The translations under genes were made by a program, and so were the position numbers. From Thermoanaerobacterium xylanolyticum LX-11 (lineage in GTDB: Bacteria; Bacillota; Thermoanaerobacteria; Thermoanaerobacterales; Thermoanaerobacteraceae), in assembly GCF_000189775.2 (NCBI RefSeq), contig NC_015555.1, positions 941,001 through 1,005,000 of the forward strand: a stretch of 64,000 nucleotides of DNA, in the 5' to 3' direction. Shown here piece after piece: positions 1 to 7,307 of the stretch (within the stretch, counting starts at the first letter, position 1; each line of letters begins with the position of its first letter). Below the pieces are notes generated by a model. The model searched no databases. It worked only from the letters and a program-made list of their open reading frames with translations, and had not been told where the DNA came from.

Positions 1-587
1 GTACACTTCTTGTCCAGCATAAAAAAATTATAACGAAATAACTTGTTTTTTGACAAACTTTTTTCTTTCCAATTACCATTGGCAACAAAGTACATTTTAA
101 ATTCTCCCAGTGGAATGCATGAAATATCATCATCTGTGTAACAACCTTCTATAAAGCCAATATCTATACCTTTTTCTTTAATGTTATAGATTACTTCTGC
201 TGTTAAATTGTAATCTACATTAACTATAACATTTTCATGTCTTCGATTAAATTCGTGAATTAAGCAAGGTAAAGCATATTGACCAACATTCAGGCAGGAA
301 GAAATTGTGAGTCTATTTGTACAGTCATTTTCGAAGCATTCCAAATCTTTAATCATATTATCGTATAAATTTAATATTCTTTCTGCATATTGATATACTA
401 ATTCTCCAGGTGGGGTAGTTATGACTCCTTTGTTGCTACGCATTAAAAGAATAACCTTTAAGTCTTTCTCTAATGCTTTTATTTGTTGACTTATAGCCGG
501 CTGGGAGAGATATAATTCTTTTGCTGCTAATGAAATGTTCTTATGATATACGGTTTTATAAAATGCTCTCAAATTTTCAATATTCAC
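1..587 (-). CDS. LysR-family transcriptional regulator (3' part cut by window edge)
   Basis: The open frame runs from a GTG at 587 off the left edge, giving 195 codons of an expected ~290-300. The GTG is preceded by AGGTGG seven bases upstream. The protein opens MNIENLRAFYKTV and carries the typical LysR winged helix-turn-helix (SLAAKELYLSQPAISQQIKALEKDL split over residues ~18-43), followed by the start of the periplasmic-binding-like effector domain. It is divergent from the sulfur-relay operon beginning at 779, the usual arrangement for a LysR protein that controls its neighbour and itself. Effector unknown; a sulfur compound is a reasonable guess from context only. Confidence 0.9.
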   Translation of the reverse strand, partial: MNIENLRAFYKTVYHKNISLAAKELYLSQPAISQQIKALEKDLKVILLMRSNKGVITTPPGELVYQYAERILNLYDNMIKDLECFENDCTNRLTISSCLNVGQYALPCLIHEFNRRHENVIVNVDYNLTAEVIYNIKEKGIDIGFIEGCYTDDDISCIPLGEFKMYFVANGNWKEKSLSKNKLFRYNFFMLDKKC

Positions 588-778
588 AGTAATCCCACCT
601 TTTTTAACAAAAAGTTATCACAGTACAACGTTTTATTTTGCTAAGTTTTATTATACTATAAAGTTTGTTATAAATAAAATTAATATTATATAAGAATTTT
701 AAATAACATAAAGAATAAAAATATAGTGTATAATAAAATTGAAATGTTAAAATAATAACATGATGAGGAGGTATTAAA
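588..778. promoter_or_regulatory. Divergent promoter region between LysR gene and sulfur operon
   Basis: This is a 191-bp very AT-rich intergenic stretch. For the rightward operon a good -10 (TATAAT, 729-734) is visible, but the hexamer 17 bp upstream (706-711, ACATAA) is far from consensus. A weak -35 would fit activation by the divergent LysR protein. The ribosome-binding site GAGGAGG precedes the ATG at 779. No clear LysR box could be fixed by eye. Confidence 0.45.
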
Positions 779-1021
779 ATGGGAAATGATGTTAAACCCA
801 CATATACTTTAGATGAGAGAGGTGAAGTATGTCCAATTCCAGATGTAGACACGAGAAGAAAACTTAAGGAAATGAGATCAGGAGAAATTCTTGAAGTACT
901 TATTGATTATGCACTTTCAAAAGAGAGAATTCCGGCTGGGGTTAAAGAAGTAGGAGGTGAGGTTATCTCTATTGATGAAATTGGATCCAGTGAATGGCGA
1001 ATTTTAATTAAGAAGCTATAA
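779..1021 (+). CDS. TusA/SirA-like sulfur-carrier protein
   Basis: 80 aa, the normal TusA size. The signature Cys-Pro-x-Pro is present (RGEVCPIPDVDTRRKL, Cys20), the cysteine that carries persulfide in TusA proteins. Fold: beta-alpha-beta with the active Cys at the first helix, as in the family. It heads an operon with a YeeE-type transporter and three DsrE-fold proteins, which together resemble a TusA-TusBCD sulfur relay. The electron or sulfur acceptor in this organism is not evident; the set could serve thiosulfate or sulfur assimilation, selenium handling or tRNA thiolation. Start is firm (GAGGAGG eight bases upstream). Confidence 0.85.
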   Translation: MGNDVKPTYTLDERGEVCPIPDVDTRRKLKEMRSGEILEVLIDYALSKERIPAGVKEVGGEVISIDEIGSSEWRILIKKL

Positions 1022-1045
1022 AAATAAAAAAATGGGGGAGATCTT

Positions 1046-2062
1046 ATGGATTCAAGGCTCCAAGGATTTTTTGTAGGCATACTTTTTGGTATAGTTTTGC
1101 AAAGAGGTAGGATTTGTTTTAACTCTGCTATTAGGGATGTCAAAATGACAAAAGACAATTATCTAATGAAAATAGCTTTGCTTGCAATATTGGTAGAAAC
1201 AATAGGATTTCAATTTGCAGCACAAATGGGCTGGATTAAATTAAGCCCAATAGCATTTGTGCCACTTGCTCAGATAGTTGGAGGATTTTTGTTTGGAGCG
1301 GGAATGGTATTGGCAGGAGGATGTGCTAGTGGTATTACTTACAGGATAGGCGAAGGATATATAACTGCTTTTGTTGCTGCGGTGTTTTTTGGAGTTACGG
1401 CTTCAGCAGTAAGAGGTGGACCTTTAACATTTGTTAATAATTGGATGGGTAAAGCCATAACTACTACAAATAATCCAGGCGGATTTTATGCAGCGAAAGA
1501 CGGAATTGTTAATTTAACTTTGGCGAATCTTTTAAATATAAATCCTTGGATTGTAGCAATAATTTTCACAATTTTACTTTTTATTATACTAATATTTTGG
1601 AAAACTACAAAAAGAGATGTTTCTGGTTTTAATTGGATTACAGCGGGTATAGCATTGGGACTTGTTGGAATTATAGCATATCTATCACAAAAAAGCTATC
1701 CTCTAGGTATAACAGGAGGTTGGGTAAACCTTTTTAGAACAACTACTGCTAATTTGGATCCAACTCAGCCTATTCCGTATAATTGGATCGGTATGGAAAT
1801 AGTCGGAATTATAATCGGAGCATATTTAGCAGCACTTTATTCTAAAGAATTTAAATTAAGGATTCCAAAAGATCCTAAAACATTTGTGCAGGTGGCATTA
1901 GGAGGTATTTTGATGGGGCTTGGTGCCGGAAGTGCAGGAGGATGTAATATAGGGCATATTCTTTCTGGACTTCCACATCTGGCTATAAGTTCAATAGTGT
2001 TCACTATATTTGTTGTATTGGGCAACTGGCTTATGGCATGGTTTCTTTTTGAAAGAAGATAA
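1046..2062 (+). CDS. YeeE/YedE-family membrane transporter (TsuA-like, thiosulfate or sulfur-compound uptake)
   Basis: 338 aa, polytopic membrane protein. Two pseudo-repeats each contain the family signature with a conserved cysteine: GAGMVLAGGCASG (Cys93) and GLGAGSAGGCNIGH (Cys300); a third, Cys24, lies in the first helix (RGRICFNSA). In the characterised relative TsuA these pore cysteines relay thiosulfate. GGGGGAG ribosome-binding site before ATG 1046. It lies 24 bp after the TusA-like gene, as in many bacteria where YeeE and TusA (YeeD) are paired, so import followed by hand-over to the carrier is likely. Substrate identity is inferred from the family. Confidence 0.88.
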   Translation: MDSRLQGFFVGILFGIVLQRGRICFNSAIRDVKMTKDNYLMKIALLAILVETIGFQFAAQMGWIKLSPIAFVPLAQIVGGFLFGAGMVLAGGCASGITYRIGEGYITAFVAAVFFGVTASAVRGGPLTFVNNWMGKAITTTNNPGGFYAAKDGIVNLTLANLLNINPWIVAIIFTILLFIILIFWKTTKRDVSGFNWITAGIALGLVGIIAYLSQKSYPLGITGGWVNLFRTTTANLDPTQPIPYNWIGMEIVGIIIGAYLAALYSKEFKLRIPKDPKTFVQVALGGILMGLGAGSAGGCNIGHILSGLPHLAISSIVFTIFVVLGNWLMAWFLFERR

Positions 2063-2067
2063 ATGGG

Positions 2068-2086
2068 GGAAGGGCTTTGCCCTTCC
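2068..2086 (+). other. Intercistronic hairpin in sulfur operon
   Basis: GGAAGGGC-TTT-GCCCTTCC forms a perfect 8-bp GC-rich stem just after the transporter stop codon. It has no following T-run, so it is unlikely to be a strong terminator. It more probably protects or trims the upstream message, or attenuates the DsrE-like genes. Confidence 0.6.
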
Positions 2087-2114
2087 TACGAAATCTTAAA
2101 AGGAGTGAACAAGT

Positions 2115-2468
2115 ATGCATATAACAATACAAGTAAATGTATCACCTTATACAAATGAGGATATTGATACAGCGATTCATTTAGCACAAGTACTAATGAA
2201 TAGGGGGCATAAAATTTCAATATTTTTGTTTGCTGATTCTGTTATTGCTACAAATAAACTAATAAAACCTATGAAAATTGATAGGAAGATTCCATCAAAA
2301 CTTCAAGAACTTTCAGATAAGGAAGTAGAGATTCACATTTGCGGCCTTTGTGCACAGTATAGAGGAGTTACAGAAGATATGAAAATTGAAGGCGCGGATT
2401 TTTCAGGTGTACCAGAGATGGCCGCACTTATTTACAAATCAGATAGATATATTAATTTATTGCCATAG
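2115..2468 (+). CDS. DsrE/TusD-like sulfurtransferase-family protein
   Basis: 117 aa, DsrE fold: an N-terminal beta strand (MHITIQVNV), a helix with HLAQVLMNRGHKISIFLF and a late CGLC motif (Cys76, Cys79), the position of the persulfide cysteine in DsrE/TusD proteins. Ribosome-binding site AAAGGAGTG. It is the first of three adjacent small DsrE-superfamily genes (2115, 2480, 2852), matching the DsrE-DsrF-DsrH (TusD-TusC-TusB) heterohexamer order. Those complexes accept sulfur from or donate it to TusA, which the first gene of the operon supplies. Confidence 0.8.
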   Translation: MHITIQVNVSPYTNEDIDTAIHLAQVLMNRGHKISIFLFADSVIATNKLIKPMKIDRKIPSKLQELSDKEVEIHICGLCAQYRGVTEDMKIEGADFSGVPEMAALIYKSDRYINLLP

Positions 2469-2479
2469 GGGGGTATAGA

Positions 2480-2839
2480 ATGAAAAAAGTGTTGTTTGCA
2501 GTATACAATGCACCTGCAGGAAGTATATGGATTAATGAAGCATTGAGAAGTGCTTTTGGAATGTATGGAGAAGATCTTGAACCTGTTATACTTTTTTTAA
2601 ATGAGGCAGTTTTGGCAGTTCGTAAACAATGTAAACCAGAAATAATTGAATGTTTGCCACTCTCTATTACATTTAAATATTTGGAGAAATACAATACCCA
2701 AGTATATGCAGTAAAAGAAGAACTTGAAAAATATAGCATAGAAGAAAATGAAATTGAACCTCATTGGAATTTAAAGACCATGATAAAAGAAGAACTTCCA
2801 GAGTTCGTACATTCTTTCGATAAGGTAGTATTCTTTTAG
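2480..2839 (+). CDS. DsrF/TusC-like protein
   Basis: 119 aa. The N-terminus MKKVLFAVYNAPAGSIWINEALRSAFGMYG is typical of TusC/DsrF-type DsrE-fold subunits (strand, then a helix that normally supports nucleotide-like packing). Cysteines at about 50 and 58 do not match the catalytic DsrE position, consistent with a structural subunit. The ribosome-binding site GGGGGG overlaps the end of the previous gene; 11 bp separate the two genes. Confidence 0.72.
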   Translation: MKKVLFAVYNAPAGSIWINEALRSAFGMYGEDLEPVILFLNEAVLAVRKQCKPEIIECLPLSITFKYLEKYNTQVYAVKEELEKYSIEENEIEPHWNLKTMIKEELPEFVHSFDKVVFF

Positions 2840-2851
2840 GAGGGGAAAAAT

Positions 2852-3130
2852 ATGGCATTAATAATTGTCAAGAAAAGTCCAGATGCTAAAATTTCAGAAT
2901 TTTTGTTGAAGCTTGCATTGCCTCAGGATAAAGTTATTTTTATACAGGATGGTGTCATTTTTGCAATTGAAAAAAATCTAAAAAACTTTATAAAAGAAGG
3001 GATTGAACTTTTCGCGCTTAAGGAAGATTTTATTGCAAGAGGATTTGAAGAGAGTGAAAGCCAAATTCCTTTGATAGATTACGAAAGATGGGCTGATTTT
3101 ATAGAAATGAATGAAAAAATAATTTCTTAG
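2852..3130 (+). CDS. DsrH/TusB-like protein
   Basis: 92 aa, the usual TusB/DsrH length. Sequence opens MALIIVKKSPDAKISEFLLKLALPQDKVIFIQDGV, the pattern of DsrH (strand, long helix, strand with QDGV). No cysteine is present; the catalytic Cys of some DsrH proteins is therefore absent. It is the last gene of the sulfur operon before the IS110 insertion; GGAGGGG lies 7 bases upstream of the ATG. Confidence 0.7.
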   Translation: MALIIVKKSPDAKISEFLLKLALPQDKVIFIQDGVIFAIEKNLKNFIKEGIELFALKEDFIARGFEESESQIPLIDYERWADFIEMNEKIIS

Positions 3131-3369
3131 AAATATGATTGGCTATTATTTTGTAGATATGCTTAAAAGGATAAGCTTATCTATTAAATTCATTGCAAGA
3201 AAAGTGTAATTTTTTAATACAATAGTTGTCAAAAGCAAAGTTTGATAGCTTTTTGAGTGAAGAAAATATTTTCTAAAAAAGTATTTCGGTAATATGTCAA
3301 GGGGTGATTAAAAAAATCAAAAAAATTTTTTTAAAAAATAGCTAAAAAAGAGTATAGCAAAGCTAACCA
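3131..3369. other. Non-coding stretch between sulfur operon and IS110 transposase
   Basis: AT-rich with no credible gene. An imperfect hairpin (GATATGCTT/AAGCTTATC, 3154-3180) could end the sulfur operon but lacks a good T-run. The right part (3300-3360) is A/T-homopolymeric and presumably contains the transposase-distal end of the IS110 element, whose exact boundary I could not fix. Confidence 0.5.
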
Positions 3370-4593
3370 TTACCAAAAACAGCAATGGAAATATAGAGCA
3401 AAGACTAACCTTACAGCTTTGCGTGCTGTTAAAACTAAAGCACGTTTGTGTTTATGAGTTTTACTTTCATTAAATTTGCGAGCATAGTATTGTGAAAACT
3501 CAGGACAATATTTCCTAAGTTGGTCGACTGCTTGAATAAAGTAATATCTGAGATACTCATTACCAGTGCGTTTTAAATAAGTGTCCTCCGCTTTAAAATC
3601 CGCAGACTGGTATTCTGACCAATATATGCCGGAAAACTTTGCAAGAGCATTATCATTATCAAACCTTGATATTCCGCCTATCTCAGATATTAGGACAGCT
3701 GCTATAGTTGGACCAATGCCATTTACTGAAGTAAGACAAAGAAATTGATTCTTAAATCCTTTGACTTCATTGACAATGGTCTTTTCAGAAGCTTTCTTCT
3801 GCTTTTCAAGATACTGTATATTATCAAGACAAGACTTGATAACAAAATTCAAAGAATCATTTACATTAGCGTTGATTCTATAAGATTTGCGTACAGCCTC
3901 TTGGAGTAATTTAGCTGTAGCATTAGGGTCATTAAAGTGGTCTCTACCTTTATCAACTAAAAAGGCAACAAGATCTTCAAGCGGTCGAGCCGCAATATCA
4001 TCAAGAGTTAAAAACTCATTAAATATTTCAGTAGCAGTCGTACCAAAATTATTGCTAAAAACTTTAGTTTGACATAAGCCACTGAATTTAAGAAACAGAT
4101 TGCTTAGGAAATAATTTTTCTCCCTGACAATACTATCAACAATGTGAAAGCGATGGCGGGTAAGCCTTTGGAGAGCAAGGTATCTAAAATCTACAGGACA
4201 AGATTTAGGAAGCCTTCCAAACCTTAATTTTTCAGCAATGACAAAAGCATCAACCCAGTCATTCTTAGGCAAATTGCCAAGAGACTTTTTAAAAGCCTTG
4301 ACAGTATTAGCATTAAAAGTAGTTACAGAAGGATTAAAAGGCTTCAAAGAAGCATGGTCAGCTAAATAATACTGAATATGCCAACCATAGACTGAAGTAG
4401 ATTCTAGGCCAATAAAAACCTTCTGAATGTTGTATTTATTACAACAATCCAATATATGAGACACTAAAATATTGCAACCAGAAGGATTATTATCTATAGA
4501 AAAACGAGAGCAAGCATCAATGCCGTCTTGGTCGAGAATATGAACCTTGACATCATCCAAGCTTATATCCATGCCTACAAAAAGTTTATTCAA
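3370..4593 (-). CDS. IS110-family transposase (DEDD recombinase)
   Basis: 407 aa from a TTG at 4593, chosen because AAAGGAGGTG lies eight bases upstream; a longer frame from 4614 would translate the ribosome-binding site itself. N-terminal RuvC-like DEDD domain: FVGMDIS (Asp9), FIGLESTS (Glu64) and NDWVDAFVIAEKL (paired Asp). The C-terminal Transposase_20 part has the helix-hairpin-helix-like LTSVNGIGPTIAAVLISEIG followed by FSGIYW and a region with the catalytic serine expected in this family. Length is normal and no frameshift is seen, so the enzyme looks intact. It would act with the bridge RNA proposed just upstream. Confidence 0.95.
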   Translation of the reverse strand: MNKLFVGMDISLDDVKVHILDQDGIDACSRFSIDNNPSGCNILVSHILDCCNKYNIQKVFIGLESTSVYGWHIQYYLADHASLKPFNPSVTTFNANTVKAFKKSLGNLPKNDWVDAFVIAEKLRFGRLPKSCPVDFRYLALQRLTRHRFHIVDSIVREKNYFLSNLFLKFSGLCQTKVFSNNFGTTATEIFNEFLTLDDIAARPLEDLVAFLVDKGRDHFNDPNATAKLLQEAVRKSYRINANVNDSLNFVIKSCLDNIQYLEKQKKASEKTIVNEVKGFKNQFLCLTSVNGIGPTIAAVLISEIGGISRFDNDNALAKFSGIYWSEYQSADFKAEDTYLKRTGNEYLRYYFIQAVDQLRKYCPEFSQYYARKFNESKTHKHKRALVLTARKAVRLVFALYFHCCFW

Positions 4594-4659
4594 AGCTATA
4601 GCACCTCCTTTCAAAGGTAATGGTGTAGATGAAAGTTAATTTGAGATAACTGTAGGCCA

Positions 4660-4832
4660 GATTATGTAGCAACCTCGCAATTAGCTATTAGTATATAAAC
4701 CTTAATCCTCTGCTGCCAGGGGTTTATATACGACAAAGCAGATTTCGCGTTAGAAAAGGCAAATCTGGTGTAGGGACTATACTTAAAAGAGTGGAAAAAC
4801 CGCAAGGAGGACAAAAGCCTGTCCCATATTAA
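4660..4832 (-). ncRNA. Candidate IS110 bridge RNA
   Basis: Reading the minus strand from a predicted start near 4832, three hairpins occur in bridge-RNA order. First is a short 5' stem-loop (GGACA/TGTCC, 4809-4824). Next is a 7-bp stem with a 15-nt internal loop (CAGATTT/AAATCTG, 4739-4767), a candidate target-binding loop. Last is an 11-bp stem with a 19-nt loop (GTATATAAACC/GGTTTATATAC, 4691-4731), a candidate donor-binding loop. The ~170-nt size and the location between element end and recombinase start match the IS621-type arrangement. Loop-to-target pairing was not checked. Confidence 0.6.
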
Positions 4833-4838
4833 CTTTAC

Positions 4839-4866
4839 AGTATAATAATGCTACAAGTTATCTCAA
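4839..4866 (-). promoter_or_regulatory. Promoter for IS110 leader RNA/transposase
   Basis: On the minus strand TTGAGA (4861-4866) and TATACT (4839-4844) are separated by 16 bp. The -35 box falls inside the inverted repeat shared with 4640-4655. Confidence 0.6.
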
Positions 4867-4867
4867 A

Positions 4868-5076
4868 AGTAAACATAAAGGCCGTAAAATAAAAGATGTG
4901 GCGGCCTGTGCCATGTACTTAATCATTTGATATTTTAGATACATGGCAATAGATGTAATTTCTAAATAAGGTTTTAAAGAAGAGGTAATTTCCAATTATC
5001 AATGTGTTTTATTAAGTTTTAAGATGTGAGACAAATTTATTGTCTTTAATAATAATTATACGAGGAGGTTTTTTAA
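4868..5076. other. Leader region upstream of GcvH-like gene
   Basis: Two inverted repeats are visible: GGCCG/CGGCC (4880-4906) and TGCCATGTA/TACATGGCA (4909-4948, 22-nt loop). Neither is followed by a T-run. It may contain the outer end of the IS110 element and the promoter of the next gene; no convincing -35/-10 pair was found. Confidence 0.4.
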
Positions 5077-5454
5077 GTGATAGTTTTGGAAGGACTATAC
5101 TATTCTAAGAATCATGTATGGCTTAAATTGGAAGGGAATAATGTATATATAGGAATAACTGATTATGCACAGGATTCTATAGGTGATATAGAATACATTG
5201 AATTACCAGAAGTGGGTACGGAATTCACTGTTGGCGATGTACTTGGAGTTTTAGAATCAGCAAAAACAGCTTCTGAAGTTTATATACCAGTAGACGGAAA
5301 AGTGGTTGAAATAAACAATAAAATTATTGATGATCCCTCTTTAATAAGCAGTGATCCTTATGATAGCTGGCTTGTACTAGTGGAACTTAAAAACAAATTG
5401 CAACTTGAGAATTTGATGACAGCCGAGGAATATAAGAAATTATTGGGAAAATAA
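5077..5454 (+). CDS. GcvH-like lipoyl carrier protein (second copy)
   Basis: 125 aa starting at GTG 5077 behind GAGGAGG. Full H-protein fold with the lipoyl-lysine site [13 protein letters not shown] (Lys63), aligned residue for residue with the gcvH at 31449 ([11 protein letters not shown], also Lys63). It is not in a gcv operon. Its upstream neighbours, beyond the IS, are TusA and DsrE/F/H-like genes. GcvH-like lipoate-binding proteins associated with TusA/DsrE sets are known in sulfur metabolism (LbpA of the sHdr pathway), but the Hdr-like subunits are absent here. It could therefore be a spare glycine-cleavage H protein or a specialised sulfur/lipoyl carrier. Confidence 0.9.
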   Translation: MIVLEGLYYSKNHVWLKLEGNNVYIGITDYAQDSIGDIEYIELPEVGTEFTVGDVLGVLESAKTASEVYIPVDGKVVEINNKIIDDPSLISSDPYDSWLVLVELKNKLQLENLMTAEEYKKLLGK

Positions 5455-5459
5455 TAAAA

Positions 5460-5720
5460 TTGGTTTTTGATGCTTTTATGAGATGGTATCCTCTGTTGAT
5501 TTTGCTTTTACCACCTTTTTCATGGTGTTCAACGTAGTAAGGCAATACTACTTTACTACATAATAGCATCGTGGCAAGAAGTTGATGTCTTCAAACTTGC
5601 TTTCATTTGTTCCACTCCTATGGTTGCAGATTGTGTAAGACCTGTTGTGAATAACAGCAGACAACTGTCAATGAAATAGAAAGCTCCATCCTCTATAGGA
5701 TGGAGATGGTTCACATACTT
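5460..5720 (+). mobile_element. Decayed 3' end of an IS200/IS605-type element
   Basis: There is no intact frame. A plus-strand frame shows a TnpB-like C-terminal pattern (DCVRPVVNNSRQLSMK then stop) interrupted upstream by stops. Directly after it is the subterminal palindrome CTCCATCC-TCTATA-GGATGGAG (5684-5705) followed by TGGTTCAC, the arrangement of IS200/IS605 right ends. The left part and tnpA are missing. Confidence 0.6.
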
Positions 5721-6934
5721 TCTACGGCACAGTCTATAAAATCTTTAATATTTATTATATTTGTAGCATCGCTTGTATATATTTTTTTGTTATTAGCTTT
5801 AAATACAAAGTATGGTGCTGAATTAAATATATCTGGTGATGCTACAATTATATCTGCTTTTTTGTTTTCTAATATCCATAATGCTACATTAATTCCTCTT
5901 TTTTCCGAAAGATTTATTTTTTCATTGCTACATATTTCTTGATTTAATATTTTTTTGTCTTTTAAATCGTATGTTATAAAAGCGAAATATGGAGATTCAC
6001 CAAATTTTTTAGAAATTTCTTTAATCTCAGGCTTTTGCAGAGGAATAGCTATTTTAATTTGCTGCTTTTCGTAAGGTTCATAGTGCAATGTTATGCTATC
6101 AATATTAGGCAAATTATCATATATTTCTTCTTCTATCATATTTGATAATTTATGAGCTTCCTCTAAAGTTACTATATCGAATTTCACATCAATTTCTATA
6201 AATATGTATCTTCCAGCTTTTCTACCTTTAATTTTTGTTATTTCGCTTACTTGTGGGAATGACATAATTATACTTCTTATTTCTTCAATAGTATTATAAT
6301 CTATGCTTACATCTAGCAATACCATTATGGATTCTTTAAGCAATTTCCATCCTGAATAAGCAATAAGAACAACAATCGCCATTGTTATGTACTTATCAAT
6401 ATTTATTTTGAATATATTCAATAAAATATTTACTGCCAAAACTAACATTGAAAGCATATCTGATTTTATATGTTCAGAATCAGCAATAATTCCAGGCGCA
6501 CTATACTTGATTCCAATTTTTCTTTCAAATCTGCTGTATAAAAATATGACAAATGTTATTAAACAAAGTATAGCTATAGTTATAATTTTGCTTTCAAATG
6601 AGGAATTTAAAGATTTTGAATTTTCAAAAATACCTTTACCTATTTCAAAAGCAGTTAGTATAATTAAAATTGATACAAATGCAGATGTAAAATTTTCTAT
6701 TTTATAAAGCCCGTATGGGTAGTTTTTTACTTTTCTTGAAGATAAATATATTCCTGATAACACTATAAAAGATGAAAATACGTCTAAGCCTGAATGTACA
6801 GCATCTGCTGTGAGAGCAGTACTACCAGAATATTTTCCTAAGAAATATTTTGTTATAGCTAATGCTGTATTAAGAATTATGGAATATGTAGTTACTAAGT
6901 ATATGATTTTGTTGCTTAAATTTTTATTTTCCAT
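5711..6934 (-). CDS. CDF-family cation exporter with C-terminal NifX-like domain
   Basis: 407 aa. Residues ~1-210 are a cation diffusion facilitator with six membrane helices and the two metal-binding HxxxD pairs (ADAVHSGLD in TM2, DSEHIKSD in TM5). Residues ~210-290 are the ferredoxin-like cytoplasmic domain (VLLDVSIDYNTIEEIRSII onward). The last ~115 residues (from IKIAIPLQKP) match the dinitrogenase iron-molybdenum cofactor-like (NifX/NafY) fold, also found in the stand-alone proteins at 14870 and 16950. Probable export of Fe2+, Mn2+ or Zn2+ with an added cofactor- or metal-sensing domain. ATG 6934 overlaps the end of the small zinc-ribbon gene, implying co-translation. Confidence 0.9.
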   Translation of the reverse strand: MENKNLSNKIIYLVTTYSIILNTALAITKYFLGKYSGSTALTADAVHSGLDVFSSFIVLSGIYLSSRKVKNYPYGLYKIENFTSAFVSILIILTAFEIGKGIFENSKSLNSSFESKIITIAILCLITFVIFLYSRFERKIGIKYSAPGIIADSEHIKSDMLSMLVLAVNILLNIFKINIDKYITMAIVVLIAYSGWKLLKESIMVLLDVSIDYNTIEEIRSIIMSFPQVSEITKIKGRKAGRYIFIEIDVKFDIVTLEEAHKLSNMIEEEIYDNLPNIDSITLHYEPYEKQQIKIAIPLQKPEIKEISKKFGESPYFAFITYDLKDKKILNQEICSNEKINLSEKRGINVALWILENKKADIIVASPDIFNSAPYFVFKANNKKIYTSDATNIINIKDFIDCAVESM

Positions 6935-7088
6935 ACCTACATCTCCAAAAATTATTTTGACACATAGGATTTATCCTTTTAATATTACGAGAAAAACATT
7001 TAGGGCATACTATTTGTCTTCCTGTACCATATGGTACTTCCCAAAGATATCCACAGTCATAACATTTAAATTTCCTCATAGGCTCCAT
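6924..7088 (-). CDS. Small zinc-ribbon protein
   Basis: 54 aa, too short for most gene callers. Starts MEPMRKFKCYDCGYLWEV with a second pair CPKC about 17 residues later, a classic CxxC...CxxC zinc ribbon, then two further Cys near the end. AGAAGG lies six bases before ATG 7088. Its stop (6924) lies inside the start of the CDF gene, so the two are transcribed and probably translated together. A metal-binding or regulatory role beside the exporter is likely, but the function is unknown. Confidence 0.72.
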   Translation of the reverse strand: MEPMRKFKCYDCGYLWEVPYGTGRQIVCPKCFSRNIKRINPMCQNNFWRCRYGK

Positions 7089-7230
7089 AGTTTACCTTCT
7101 TTCGTTTTTAAAAATTATTTTACTTATGTTTATTATAACATAAAAATGCTTTTTTAATATTGTTTTTTTTATAGATAAAAGTACAATTGCAAATTGTTAA
7201 ACTATTTTCTTAACAAATTTTGATATTTTA

Positions 7231-7259
7231 TTGACATAAGTTTATTATAATTTTATAAT
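7231..7259 (+). promoter_or_regulatory. Strong sigma-A promoter with palindromic AT operator
   Basis: TTGACA (7231-7236), 17 bp, TATAAT (7254-7259). The spacer and -10 contain ATTATAATTTTATAAT, resembling the PerR/Fur-type operator (TTATAAT-n-ATTATAA). A Fur-family regulator is encoded just downstream at 8819, so repression by it is possible. Confidence 0.75.
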
Positions 7260-7307
7260 TGAGTTAATGATATGAAATAAACATTTAAAAAATAGGAGGT
7301 AATTAGA

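Larger units (their letters stand above)
3366..4867 (-). mobile_element. IS110-family insertion sequence (ends approximate)
   Basis: It contains one DEDD transposase gene plus ~270 bp of structured non-coding DNA upstream of it, the IS110-group layout. A 9-bp inverted repeat (ACCATTACC 3366-3374, GGTAATGGT 4616-4624) flanks the reading frame, and a second, longer one (4640-4655 versus 4851-4867, TTTGAGATAAC core) brackets the leader. IS110 elements usually lack true terminal inverted repeats and target duplications, so neither pair can be taken as the ends. The element sits between the sulfur operon and a GcvH-like gene, which it may have separated. Confidence 0.75.

Noticed and set aside
3366-4624. 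9-bp inverted repeat ACCATTACC/GGTAATGGT as terminal repeats of the IS
   Set aside because: One arm contains the transposase stop and the other lies between start and leader, so they cannot be the element ends; IS110 elements typically lack such repeats.
5700-5942. An 80-residue plus-strand frame over the end of the CDF gene
   Set aside because: Antisense to the conserved NifX-like domain and lacking a ribosome-binding site; the IS605-type tail just before it explains the apparent start.
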